Assembly (NCBI RefSeq): GCF_001659605.2 | Contig: NC_035172.2 | Location: forward strand, 22,427,973 to 22,491,972 | DNA: 64,000 bases | Direction: 5' to 3' | Origin: Manihot esculenta | Lineage: Eukaryota; Streptophyta; Magnoliopsida; Malpighiales; Euphorbiaceae | In this document: positions 1 to 9,800 of the stretch, piece by piece | Position numbering within the stretch: the first letter of the stretch is position 1 | How the letters are laid out: every line of letters starts with the position of its first letter | Notes under the pieces: generated by a model | What the model was told of the DNA's origin: nothing | What the model saw: only the letters and a program-made list of their open reading frames with translations | The model's database searches: none | Position numbers and translations under genes: made by a program

Positions 1-348
1 TTTATACCACCTATGAGTTCTCTTTTGATTTCAAAATTTTAATTTAAATGCACCTATTGATCATTTTAGGTTGTAGAATAAACTAGTACATTGTTCAATT
101 ACAAATTTTAATCTATATTTAGGTGTTTATGATGATGATTATGTTAAAATTGCTGAGTACTTAGACTCTTTTTGTGATTATCCAGCTAGTTGGGATCTAA
201 TTTTGGTACACAAAGATTTAATAGGGAACCCTACACTTGAATTTGAGGGAGAAAAAGTTAAAGCAAATGATATCCAGAGTCTACATTTACAGGTTCCTTT
301 GTTATACATTTTCTGGGAAAAATAAAGATCCCACCAAGCGGACCAAAT
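1..348 (+). pseudogene. Athila-like retroelement ORF remnant, left part
   Basis: A coding-like stretch reads from about 121 to 348 with one change of frame near 310-325. It stops exactly where element A is inserted and resumes at 7833. After removing element A and one ATGAA copy, the frame used at 325-348 continues into the right part. The composition (acidic start, a central hydrophobic FFLW-type segment just after the break) resembles the ORF found in plant Athila-type elements. Family assignment is from memory of that pattern and is uncertain; that a reading frame is split by the insertion is seen directly. Confidence 0.4.
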
Positions 349-353
349 ATGAA
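349..353. repeat. Target-site duplication ATGAA, left copy of element A
   Basis: The five bases ATGAA directly precede the LTR start TGTAATACCC and recur directly after the 3' LTR at 7828-7832. This fixes both ends of element A. Confidence 0.95.
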
Positions 354-550
354 TGTAATACCCGGCTAGATTCCAGCATCGGAATCCCTACCTTCCGGCG
401 GAATCTCCGTTGGAATCTGGAATTTCTGAGGATGCCAGAGGCTTCTAGAGGGGTAAAATGTGTTTTCTAAAAGGTTTTTACTGATTTCATGGTTTTAAAT
501 GAAAAAAGAATTGAGTTTTGAAAAGAAAAGACCAAGGAGGCGTTTGCCAG

Positions 551-677
551 GTTCGGCCGCCGAAAGTGAAGTTCGGCCGCCGAACATGGAAAGGCTTCGG
601 GAGCGCCTTTGGCCTCCGAAAGTCTTGTTTGAACAAGCCAAGGTTCGGCCGCCGAACCTCAAGTTCGGCCGCCGAAC
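551..677. repeat. Array of GCC-box-like inverted repeats upstream of the LTR TATA box
   Basis: Copies of GTTCGGCCGCCGAA(C/A) lie at 551-565, 571-585, 643-657 and 663-677. Each is an inverted repeat, TTCGGC and GCCGAA around one central C, and holds the hexamer GCCGCC, the core of the plant GCC-box bound by AP2/ERF factors. The last copy ends about 55 bp before TATAAA. The repeat and spacing are seen directly; a role as enhancer is inference. Confidence 0.7.
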
Positions 678-731
678 ATGCATGAGTTTAGGGGGCACGT
701 TAGGCTGCCGAAGGTGGTTCAGTAGGCCACC

Positions 732-737
732 TATAAA
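732..737 (+). promoter_or_regulatory. TATA box of element A 5' LTR
   Basis: TATAAA lies in the context CACCTATAAAGGGCC, which is conserved at the matching position in every LTR of the family in this window. Transcription should start about 30 bp downstream, so the U3 region is about 410 bp. Confidence 0.65.
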
Positions 738-1412
738 GGGCCCTCAGATCGGAAATGGGCGAGTTTTCTCTCCATTCTTGAGCTCAGGTGAGTTTTTGTC
801 CTCCCTTGGCCGTTTTCATGTTTTTCTTCATCTCCTTCATGTTTTCATGAGTTCCATGGTTATTTTGAAGAGTTTTAAAGCTTAGATCGAAGTTTTGGGA
901 GCTTGGAGCTTTTGGAGCTTGGATTCTCCACACCTCCGAGTTAGAGATCACGCAACCCTCAATCTTCAAGAGGTAAGTGTGGATCTATGCTTTCTTTTAC
1001 GTTTCATGAAGTTTTAAGTAAGTTTTAAGAGGTTTTAATGGTTAAGTATGGGTAGATATGCATGTTAGGCTTTATGTGGGTTTTTATGCCCAATGTATGT
1101 TATGTGAGGTTTGTGTTGAGGAGTTTATGTTAGTTTATGCTCCTTTATGCATGTGGGAGAGAGTATGCATGATTGGGAGAGAGTGTGAGGATTTGGGTTG
1201 TTTTGATGGTTTTGGCCTATGTGGGTCATAAGCTATCTATGTATGTTTTGATGTTGTTTCCGGAGTTTAATTAAGTTGTTAAGCTCCTTTGTGCATGGTT
1301 AAAGGTTTATGCATGTTTTGGTTAAGGTTGGGTGCTTGTTTTGGGGTGTTTGGAAGGTTTGGGAGGCTTGAATGCATAAGAAGCTGAGTTCTGCCCTTCT
1401 GGGAAGAACTCA

Positions 1413-1610
1413 GGTTCGGCCGCCGAAGGTGGTTTCGGCCGCCGAACCTGCCTTTGGATGCATAGTTTGGCCGCCTAACCTTACCCCCGAAAGTTGAGTT
1501 TTGGCTTGAAAGCTGACTTTCGGCCGCCAAAGGAAGGATTCGGCAGCCGAAAGTGCCTGACTTTCGTCTCTGGAGTGGGACTTTCGACCGCCGAAGGTGC
1601 CGCCGAAAGT
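1413..1610. repeat. Second GCCGCC cluster downstream of the LTR TATA box
   Basis: This cluster mixes full TTCGGCCGCCGAA motifs and half motifs (GCCGCCGAAAGTG), separated by a repeated spacer with TTTCGTCTCTGGAG. The copy number differs between LTRs. It lies in the transcribed part of the LTR, so it would be present in the RNA leader. Confidence 0.6.
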
Positions 1611-2828
1611 GCCCTATCCAGCCTTTTCAAGGTTGTTTTCTATGCATGTTTAAGTGATGTTTTAAGGGGTTTTTGGGTAGTTGTTTATGAGTGGTTAGAA
1701 TGTGTTTGGCACCTCATTCGAGTCCACCTGTGTAGGACCAGACCCGAGGGACCGAGGAGGCCATCAGTGTTAGCTATTGCAGAGTCAGTCCAGCGTCTGC
1801 CAGAGGTGAGTAGAACTAAACTTAATCTTTATTTTGTGAAATCAAATGCCTAAAGCATGCTCATGCATCATGTTTATATGTAATAGGTTGATTGCACTAG
1901 TTACACGAATATGAAGCATTGCATTATTTACTGTTGATGGAGATTGGACCAAGGACGACCCCACTAGCCCTATGGATAAGACCTGGCTGGGCCAGGCATT
2001 ACGAAGTCCTGTGGTGCCCTCTATGGTGGCCGGGCAAATAGCTTAGGGATGTTTTGGGGTTGGGTCCAATCCATGATATGATTTGTTTGTGCTGTGACGC
2101 ATTTCATGAAAGCACGTAATTAATGAACTGTTTTCCTTATTTCTACTCACTGGGCTTTTTAGCTCACCCCTCTCCCCTAACCCCAGTGTTGCAGGTTTGA
2201 GGTTGATCGGGAAGTCTCAAGAGTAAAGGTTTTGCTTATGTAATAGTATTAGCTTAGTACTTTTAGTGTGGACATGTATTATATTTTGATAATGATTTGT
2301 AAGAGAATGTAATGTTAAGTTAAGTGGAGTTATGTTTATGGTTTAGTACTGTGCTTGGCCCTGAGACTTGGTTAGTCCCTGTTTAATACATGATGAATGT
2401 TATGCTAGATGTTGAGTTGTGTTTGAACTAATCTTGTGGCATGTGTTGTTTACCACGCTAGAGCTTGATGAGGACCCTAGTGGAGGTCTTATGTTTGTGG
2501 TTTGATGCATGCACAGGTTAGGTTCTAGTTCTTTGGATGTGACTCCGGCTTGATGTATGTTATGTTGACCCAGCTAGAGTTGTGATGAGGGCTCTAGTAG
2601 GGGATCCTTTTATGTTTTCAGTTACGTCGCATACAGGTCAGGCTCGGTTTGTACATCAGATGTTACAGTTTTTATGTTAAAGTTTCGATCATGTATGGGA
2701 TTTGACCAGGTGATAGAGGTATGTTTGGCTTGCTACGGGTCCCGGCGGCCTTAAGCCGATCTGGATCATAGCGCCGGTGGCGGTTCGGGCCATTACGATA
2801 GGGTATCGGTTTTTGGGTCGTTACAGAG

Positions 2829-2840
2829 TGGTATCAGAGC
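2829..2840 (+). other. Primer binding site, tRNA-iMet, element A
   Basis: TGGTATCAGAGC begins three bases after the LTR end CGTTACA. It is complementary to the 3' end of plant initiator tRNA-Met, the usual primer of plant gypsy elements. Confidence 0.92.
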
Positions 2841-3037
2841 TTTGGGCCTCGAGAGTACGGTGTGTTGCACATCGGAAAGAGGTTGGCTTAGAGGTCATAG
2901 AAGGGCAAGCACAATAGGAAGAATCATGTCCACTAGGATAGGATGTGGAGTCTTGTCTTGTATGATGATGATGTGAGATGCCATGATTTTATGCATGGAC
3001 ATTAATGTTATGTATGATATGTTATGTATGATATGCT

Positions 3038-3742
3038 ATGTATGTGTTGCAGGTTCATGTGTTTTCATATGAACCGTGTGATGCTAATGATTGTTTGTAT
3101 GCTTGTGTGTTGTTCTTCAGAGGAGCCAGAAGGCGAGGTGCTCGTCGATCTGTGGAATCGACTGGAGTTCCATCTGAGAGGGAAGGTTTGGACACCTTTC
3201 CCCCTGCTCTGCCAAGAGCGCAGTCGTGGGGAGTCAATAAATGGGGAACATCAAGGGACCCTGGAAGGTCTTTTGATGTAAGCAGAGAAGGGATGGCTCC
3301 AAGAAGGATGTCAACTAGTATGAGGGAAGTAGAGTTGGGTGTTCAGAGAAGGGATGTCAGTTTGGGAATCAGAGTGCCGGAAGAAGGTATGGGAGATTCT
3401 CAGGAGGATGCTCAGACTCAGGATTCCAGAATCTCAGGTTCAGGAGGGATTGATCCCTCCACTCTGAGTACAGCTGCCTCAAGAGATAAAAGGTGGGGAA
3501 ACACCACTAAAAAGGGGATCAGAGGCCTAAGAAGGTCAAAAAAGAGCAAGTTGTGGAATCGTTTGAAGGCTAGTCTGGGTTTTGGTGGTTCGAGCTCTGG
3601 CTCAGGCAGTTCAAGGTGCTTGAGGTGCGGAAGGCCGCACAAGGGAGTCTGTCTGATTGGGACTAATCTATGTTTTAGGTGTGGACAGGAAGGACACATA
3701 GCACGTGAGTGTCCTACTGTGCCCCGGGTAGCACAGTCTTAG
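3038..3742 (+). pseudogene. gag: gag remnant of element A, zinc-knuckle part
   Basis: The open frame of 234 codons ends with a Cys-rich tail: a first CxxC segment, then a CX2CX4HX4C zinc knuckle at 3671-3712. This is the nucleocapsid part of a retrotransposon Gag, which binds the element RNA. The usual capsid core ahead of the knuckle is not recognisable; instead there is a low-complexity Arg/Ser/Gly-rich stretch. The same architecture is found in element B, so the deletion is inherited. A stop at 3740-3742 cuts the frame where B reads on. Acceptor-like AGs at 3051-3052 and 3119-3120 lie at its start, so translation may begin after splicing. Confidence 0.75.
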
Positions 3743-3879
3743 CCAGCAGCTCCAGCCATGGTTCAGGTCAGTGGTCGAGGCAGAGGGAGAGGGTCAGCCT
3801 TTCTTTCTGAAGGTTCCCATGGAGAAGGTCCGTCAGCTCCAGCTCGGATCTTCACCCAAGTTCAGCAGGAGGCAGACAC

Positions 3880-4540
3880 ATCGAACATGGTGGTGTCAGG
3901 TACGCTCACTTTTGAATGTTCTGATGTGTATGTTTTTGTGAACCCTAGTGTTTTTCTCTTTCTTTAGTTGCTCTAGGAACCGTCGAGAGGTTGAGTTGAT
4001 AGCTTTTGGGCTAGAGTGTTCTCTTTGGGTCAGTAGACTCACGTGTGATCCATCTGTGGCAGAGTCAGTCTGCCGGTTCAGTTCTGTGTCAGTTGAGGGT
4101 AGGTGCCTTCCACTCGATTTTGAGGTCCTAGACTTGACTGTCTGGACGTCAATCGAGGGATGGATTGGTTTCTGCTCGTGGTACTATCTTGGTCTGCTGA
4201 GACAAGGTAGTCAGATTCTGAGGACAGGATGGGTCAGAGGTAGTCTTTTGAGGGAACACAGTAGGGATGCCTAGAGGTTTGATGTCGGCCTGTCAAGTTC
4301 GTAGGGTGCGTAGGAGGGGTTGTCAGAGGGTTCTAGCTCTTGTTTGAGAGTTTTGCAGTCAGGTCAGGGAACCAGCCTCAGTGGTTATAGTTAGAGAGTT
4401 CTTAGTTGTTTTTCCAGGCGAGTTGTCAGGTTTACCACCTGTCAGGGAGTTAGAGTTTGGAATGGAGGTGATACTTGGTACCAGGACCATTTCTTTCCTT
4501 CCCTATAGGATGGCGCCTGCGTAGAGAGAGGTAGTAGTGA
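3880..4540 (+). pseudogene. Aspartic protease and protease-RT linker remnant, element A
   Basis: In broken frames this stretch matches the order seen in related elements: a segment that should hold the protease active site, then the linker leading to RT. The expected catalytic Asp codon is AAC (Asn) at 3941-3943 and the following Gly-Ala-Thr type context is lost, so the enzyme is dead. From about 4360 to 4515 the frame aligns well with the intact linker of element C at 63750-63928. Several stops and frameshifts are present. Confidence 0.6.
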
Positions 4541-5110
4541 GAGTAGAGGCGAGACTTGGTAGACAGGGGTTTTATCCGACCTAGTACCTCACCCTGGAGT
4601 GTTCCAGTGTTGTGGGAAACGAAGGATAGATCCTTGAGATTTTGTAACGACTGTAAGCAGTCGACCAAGGTCACTACCAAGGGCAGGTATTTCCCATGCA
4701 GGATGGATGATCTATTGGGACAACTAGTAGGAGCTGTTTGTTTTCCAAGATAGACCTGAAATCCGGGTACTACCTGTGAGAGTTAGAGTTAGTTTTGGGT
4801 CAGAAGTGAGAAGAAGCCAGTTAGTGAAGATGGAGAGAAAGAGTAAGGATCAGAGTAGCGCAGCGGAAGCCAGTGGAGTTCAAGAGTAGGTTGGGTACTA
4901 CTAAGGTGTTTCTTTTGGTAAGGGTGATTTCCTATGGAGAAGTCCATTCGGATTTCCGGATTCCTGTGTTATGGAAGCTCGTGTCAGATCCAAGTGAGGT
5001 TCTTAAAGAACCAAAGGTGGAGATCTCAAGGGATCTCACCTGTGTTGAGCAGTTAGTGCGGATCATGGACACATAAGTCAAGAAGTTGAGGAACAAGGAA
5101 ATCCAGATGG
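4540..5110 (+). pseudogene. Truncated RT fused to a chromodomain-like scrap, element A
   Basis: From 4556 to about 4790 the frame matches the N-terminal fingers of Ty3/gypsy RT (compare [10 protein letters not shown] in element C) but lacks the catalytic FIDD region. After purine-rich sequence, about 4940-5110 matches the C-terminal end of integrase, the segment next to the chromodomain in element C (compare 56160-56300). RNase H and the integrase core are absent. This is an internal deletion, not simple decay, and the 5' breakpoint is shared with element B. Confidence 0.65.
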
Positions 5111-5288
5111 TGAAAAGTTTTGGAAATCACCACTGGTTGATAGTGAGTGTTTGGGAGACCCGGGAGTTTTACTCCAGTAGTGCCTGTGTCTCTCTTTCAG
5201 GAGAGAGATTTTTAGGTTTTGCTTGCTTGTTTGCTTGCATGTTTATGTATGATTGATGCTATGTTTTAAGAATGCATGTTTGTCTGTG

Positions 5289-5310
5289 GAACATTCGGGG
5301 ATGAATGTTC
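5289..5310 (+). other. Conserved stem-loop before the polypurine tract, element A
   Basis: Arms GAACATTCG and (T)GAATGTTC flank a GGGA loop. In A one base of the second arm is changed (C to T), which breaks one pair; B and C keep a perfect 9-bp stem. It ends 2 bp before the TTAAAGGGGG run. Function unknown. Confidence 0.6.
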
Positions 5311-5312
5311 TT

Positions 5313-5325
5313 AAAGGGGGAAGAA
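5313..5325 (+). other. Polypurine tract, element A
   Basis: AAAGGGGGAAGAA abuts the 3' LTR start TGTAATACCC. This is the usual primer for plus-strand DNA synthesis. Confidence 0.9.
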
Positions 5326-7827
5326 TGTAATACCCAGCTAGATTCTGGCATCGGAATCCCTACCTTCCGGCGGAGTCTCCGTTGGAATCTGGAATTTCTG
5401 AGGATGCCAGAGCTTCTAGAGGGGTAAAATGTGTTTTCTAAAAGGTTTTTACTGATTTCATGGTTTTAAATGAAAAAGAATTGAGTTTTGAAAAGAAAAG
5501 ACCAAGGAGGCGTTTGCCAGGTTCGGCTGCCGAAAGTGAAGTTCGGCCGTCTAACATGGAAAGGCTTCGGGAGCGCCTTTGGCCTCCGAAAGTCTTGTTT
5601 GAACGAGCCAAGGTTCGGCCGCCGAACATGCATGAGTTTAGGGGCCACGTTAGGCTGCCGAAGGTGGTTCAGCAGGCCACCTATAAAGGGCCCGCAGATC
5701 GAAAATGGGCGAGTTTTCTCTCCATTCTCGAGCTCAGGTGAGTTTTTGTCCTCCCTTGGCCGTTTTCATGTTTTTCTTCATCTCCTTCATGTTTTCATGA
5801 GTTCCATGGTTATTTTGAAGAGTTTTAAAGCTTAGATCGAAGTTTTGGGAGCTTGGAGCTTTTAGAGCTTGGATTCTCCACACCTCCGAGTTAGAGATCA
5901 CGCAACCCTCGATCTTCAAGAGGTAACTGTGGATCTATGCTTTCTTTTACGTTTCATGAAGTTTTAAGTAAGTTTTAAGAGGTTTTAATGGTTAAGTATT
6001 GGTAGATATGCATGTTAGGCTTTATGTGGGTTTTTATGCCCAATGTATGTTATGTGAGGTTTGTGTTGAGGAGTTTATGTTAGTTTATGCTCCTTTATGC
6101 ATGTGGGAGAGAGTATGCATGATTGGGAGAGAGTGTGAGGATTTGGGTTGTTTTGATGGTTTTGGCCTATGTGGGTCATAAGCTATCTATGTATGTTTTG
6201 ATGTTGTTTCCGGAGTTTAATTAAGTTGTTAAGCTCCTTTGTGCATGGTTAAAGGTTTATGCATGTTTTGGTTAAGGTTGGGTGCTTGTTTTGGGGTGTT
6301 TGGAAGGTTTGGGAGGCTTGAATGCATAAGAAGCTGAGTTCTGCCCTTCTGGGAAGAACTCAGGTTCGGACGCCGAAGGTGGTTTCGGTCGCCGAACCTG
6401 CCTTTGGATGCATGGTTTGGCCGCCTAACCTTACCCCCGAAAGTTGAGTTTTGGCTTGAAACCAGACTTTCGACAGCCGAAGGAAGGATTCGGCCGCCGA
6501 AAGTGCCTGAATTTCGTCTCTGGAGTGGGACTTTCGGCCGCCGAATGTGCCGCCGAAAGTGCCCGAGTTTCGTCTCTGGAGAGAGGGTTCGGCCGCCGAA
6601 GGTGCCGCCGAAAGTGCCCTGTCCAGCCTTTTCAAGGTTGTTTTCTATGCATGTTTAAGTGATGTTTTAAGGGGTTTTTGGGTAGTTGTTTATGAGTGGT
6701 TAGAATGTGTTTGGCACCTCCGAGTCCACCTGTGTAGGACCGGACCCGAGGGACCGAGGAGGCCATCAGTGTTAGCTGTTGCAGAGTCAGTCCAGCGTCT
6801 GCCAGAGGTGAGTAGAACTAAACTTAATCTTTATTTTGTGAAATCAAATGCCTAAAGCATGCTCATGCATCATGTTTATATGTAATAGGTTGATTGCACT
6901 AGTTACACGAATATGAAGCATTGCATTATTTACTGTTGATGGAGATTGGACCAAGGACGACCCCACTAGCCCTATGGATAAGACCTGGCTAGGCCAGGCA
7001 TTACGAAGTCCTGTGGTGCCCTCTATGGTGGCCGGGCAAATAGCTTAGGGATGTTTTGGGGTTGGGTCCAATCCGTGATATGATTTGTTTGTGCTGTGAC
7101 GCATTTCATGAAAGCACGGAATTAATGAACTGTTTTCCTTGTTTCTATTCACTGGGCTTTTTAGCTCACCCCTCTCCCCTAACCCCAGTGTTACAGGTTT
7201 GAGGTTGATCGGGAAGTCTCAAGAGTAAAGGTTTTGCTTATGTAATAGTATTAGCTTAGTACTTTTAGTGTGGACATGTATTATATTTTGATAATGATTT
7301 GTAAGAGAATGTAATGTTAAGTTAATTGGAGTTATGTTTATGGTTTAGTACTGTGCTTGGCCCTGAGACTTGGTTAGTCCCTGTTTAATACATGATGAAT
7401 GTTATGTTAGATGTTGAGTTGTGTTTGAACTAATCTTGTGGCATGTGTTGTTTACCACGCTAGAGCTTGATGAGGACCCTAGTGGAGGTCTTATGTTTGT
7501 GGTTTGATGCATGCACAGGTTAGGTTCTAGTTCTTTGGATGTGACTCCGGCTTGATGTATGTTATGTTGACCCAGCTAGAGTTGTGATGAGGGCTCTAGT
7601 AGGGGATCCTTTTATGTTTTCAGTTATGTCGCATACAGGTCAGGCTCGGTTTGTACATCAGATGTTACAGTTTTTATGTTAAAGTTTCGATCATGTATGG
7701 GATTTGACCAGGTGATAGGAGGTTGTTTGGCTTGCTACGGGTCCCGGCGGCCTTAAGCCGATCTGGATCCTAGCGCCGGTGGCGGTTCGGGCCGTTACGG
7801 TAGGGTATCGGTTTTCGGGTCGTTACA
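5326..7827 (+). repeat. 3' LTR of element A
   Basis: This 2502-bp LTR starts TGTAATACCC and ends CGGGTCGTTACA. It is very similar to the 5' LTR apart from scattered transitions and gain or loss of GCCGCC units. Its first two units (5521-5535, 5541-5555) carry point changes, and only 5613-5627 is perfect. The TATA box is at 5682-5687. The close match to the 5' LTR points to a fairly recent insertion; a base count would be needed for a date. Confidence 0.93.
5682..5687 (+). promoter_or_regulatory. TATA box of element A 3' LTR
   Basis: TATAAA lies in the conserved CACCTATAAAGGGCC context. From here transcription could read into the flanking Athila-like remnant. Confidence 0.6.
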
Positions 7828-7832
7828 ATGAA
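7828..7832. repeat. Target-site duplication ATGAA, right copy of element A
   Basis: ATGAA directly follows the LTR end TTACA and is identical to 349-353. Confidence 0.95.
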
Positions 7833-9800
7833 CTCTTCTTTTTGTGGTGTATACTGAATAAACGCAAAGTTAATTTTGGTTTTTGGTTAACCTCCCAATT
7901 TAAAACTATCTGATGTTAGGCGTGATATATATCTACGTTCTGTGATTTCTATGCTAGCTATAAGATTGTGTTTACTTGACACGGAGAATATTGATTTGCA
8001 CATAGCTGAGCATATTCTTCCTTTTGATATAACTGCACTTAATTCTATGGGCTTACTCTACCTCAATAAGAAGAAAAAAATTTTTTGTTTTGTCCTCTAG
8101 GTCCTATCATTCCACCACGATCGTGCTTATTTCGGACAGAGGACAAGTCAACATTAGCCACCTCTATAGTACCTCCAGAATCTGATAATCAAGCCTGTCT
8201 AGCCAAAATTAAGGTGAAGATGCACTACATTTATGCTAAACTTGATGCAATTCCCTCCCACTTAGGGCTGCCTATATCCCAGCCTCCACCAACCTGAAAT
8301 TTTAGGCAACTTACTCCTCAGGGAAGTTCTCTTTACTCACTTTTTGCTAATTTGCCGATGAACTTTCCCCATCGCTTGCATTCTTTCCACATTCAGGACA
8401 AAGTATGGAGTAAGTGTGAGGAGAAAAAGTGACTGGAATAGAAGTGCTTTTATATTGTTTTGGCTTTGTCGGCTGATGTGCATATTTTTATGTTTTGCTG
8501 AATCTGTATAAATTTTTCTGCTTGTTGTTAGAGGCTTGTCCAAGCCTATAAAACTTGTTCTATTTCTTAGCAGTTTCTCAGCACTTGCACTTGCTGATTT
8601 GTCTTTTTTTTTTTTAATTCTCTGATTTTAATTTTTCTGTTTTTCAGTATAATGAGATTTATTTTAAAAAAAATTATAATTCCTTACTTGCCATGAGAAG
8701 TTTAATATGTCTTTATCACAAAATTTAAATTTTTATGCCATTTGTATGCTAGCCTAAATAGAATAAATTCATCATTGTTTATTTTGTTAGTCTTGTTTTT
8801 AAGGCTTGTTTTGAACATTCATGAAGTGTGGCCCTTATTTTAATAGTTGGATAATGAATGTATATTCTTTTAAATGAGTTGCTGCCCTTTGTTACGTGTG
8901 ACTTTAAGGACATTGTCTAGACCATATGTTTATGTTAAAATTAAGGGGTTTCATTAAAGAAAAAAAATAGCAAAAGCAAAAATTAGAAATTAATGCACTC
9001 CTATGACCCACTCCTCTAGTTACTTGGTTATTTGGCTACCAACCCGATGGTTCAAGTAGTGCAGTGCTTAGTGACCCCTTAAGGTGATTCTATATAGAAA
9101 AATCAGTATTTGGGAGAGTATCACCCCTTTTCGGGTCTTTTAAAACTCGCCTCATACCTTTAGTTAGGTGACCATGAGTGGGCTAGTAGCCACCTGAGCT
9201 GAATAGCCTGAGGCAAATAGCTCAATAACCATTTGTTTCATGTTCACTTTATTGGTTTCATGCAAGATATAGTAGGAAGTGTAATAAAACTCCCCAAAGT
9301 TTTTAAATTTTATCGGTTTAGTCAAGAATTTCTAAGAATTTATTCTTTCAAAAGTGTAGTTTAATATTAATGGTATTCTAAATATTTTGTGTGCTTAAAA
9401 TGTGAATAAAGGCTAGCTTTATGTCTTGAGAAACATTTTAAAAATGAGACTTGTTGAAATGTATTTTGGTGAAATTAAGTTATTTCCGTTATTATCTTAT
9501 TGCATGATAATTTGGTTCTTTACTTTAGACAAATTATATTTCTATGGTTGAGGATAAGACTGTGTTTTTATTGTTTTTAGTGATTTGAATTTCTATACAC
9601 AAGCAAATGTGCAAGTGTGGGTGAATCTGATGAGTTACAAAACTAACTATTTTTTCCATATTAAATTCCATAATTTTGTTATGATTTTGATTCAAACCAT
9701 TAAATTTTACTTGGATTTTAATTTTTGGACAGATTTTGAGCTGAAAATGAGAAAATGAACAAAAAAAAAAGACTTTTTTAGAGTTTTTTTTTACTGTAAG
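7833..9800 (+). pseudogene. Athila-like retroelement remnant, right part
   Basis: The reading frame broken at 348 resumes here with an FFLW-type segment, then a stretch from 7919 to about 8065, then 8085-8297 ending in a Pro-rich tail. At about 8390-8420 the text (CATTCAGGACAAAGTATGG, then AGTAAGTGTGAGG) resembles the GGACAATGT / TTAAGTTTGGGGGAG signature that follows the last ORF in Athila-type elements. Stops and frameshifts make it a pseudogene. The rest to about 9800 has no frame and may be untranslated or LTR sequence of the same remnant. The family call is tentative. Confidence 0.4.

Larger units (their letters stand above)
354..2825 (+). repeat. 5' LTR of element A
   Basis: This 2472-bp LTR starts TG and ends CA. 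It contains four GCC-box-like inverted repeats (551-677), a TATA box (732-737), a second GCCGCC cluster (about 1413-1610), three strong splice-donor-like sites (788, 973, 1806) and a pyrimidine-rich acceptor-like site ending at 2194. It differs from the 3' LTR mainly in the number of GCCGCC units: it has one extra unit near 656-677 and lacks a 55-bp unit present at about 6562-6617. A length near 2.5 kb is long for a plant LTR but fits the Del/Tekay group of chromoviruses. Confidence 0.93.
354..7827 (+). mobile_element. Element A: deleted, non-autonomous Ty3/gypsy-type LTR retrotransposon
   Basis: The element is 7474 bp, with LTRs at 354-2825 and 5326-7827 that begin TGTAATACCC and end CGTTACA, and 5-bp ATGAA duplications. 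Inside are a tRNA-iMet primer site, a gag remnant with a CCHC zinc knuckle, a protease remnant lacking its catalytic Asp, a short RT remnant, a chromodomain-like scrap and a polypurine tract. The internal region is only 2.5 kb, so most of RT, all RNase H and most of integrase are missing. It cannot encode its own replication, yet perfect target duplications show it transposed. Related copies are B (same deletions) and C (full-type pol), so mobilisation in trans is likely. It sits inside an Athila-like remnant. Confidence 0.95.

Noticed and set aside
2829..2840. A tRNA gene
   Set aside because: Only the 12 bases complementary to the iMet 3' end are present, next to an LTR, as a primer binding site. 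No cloverleaf.
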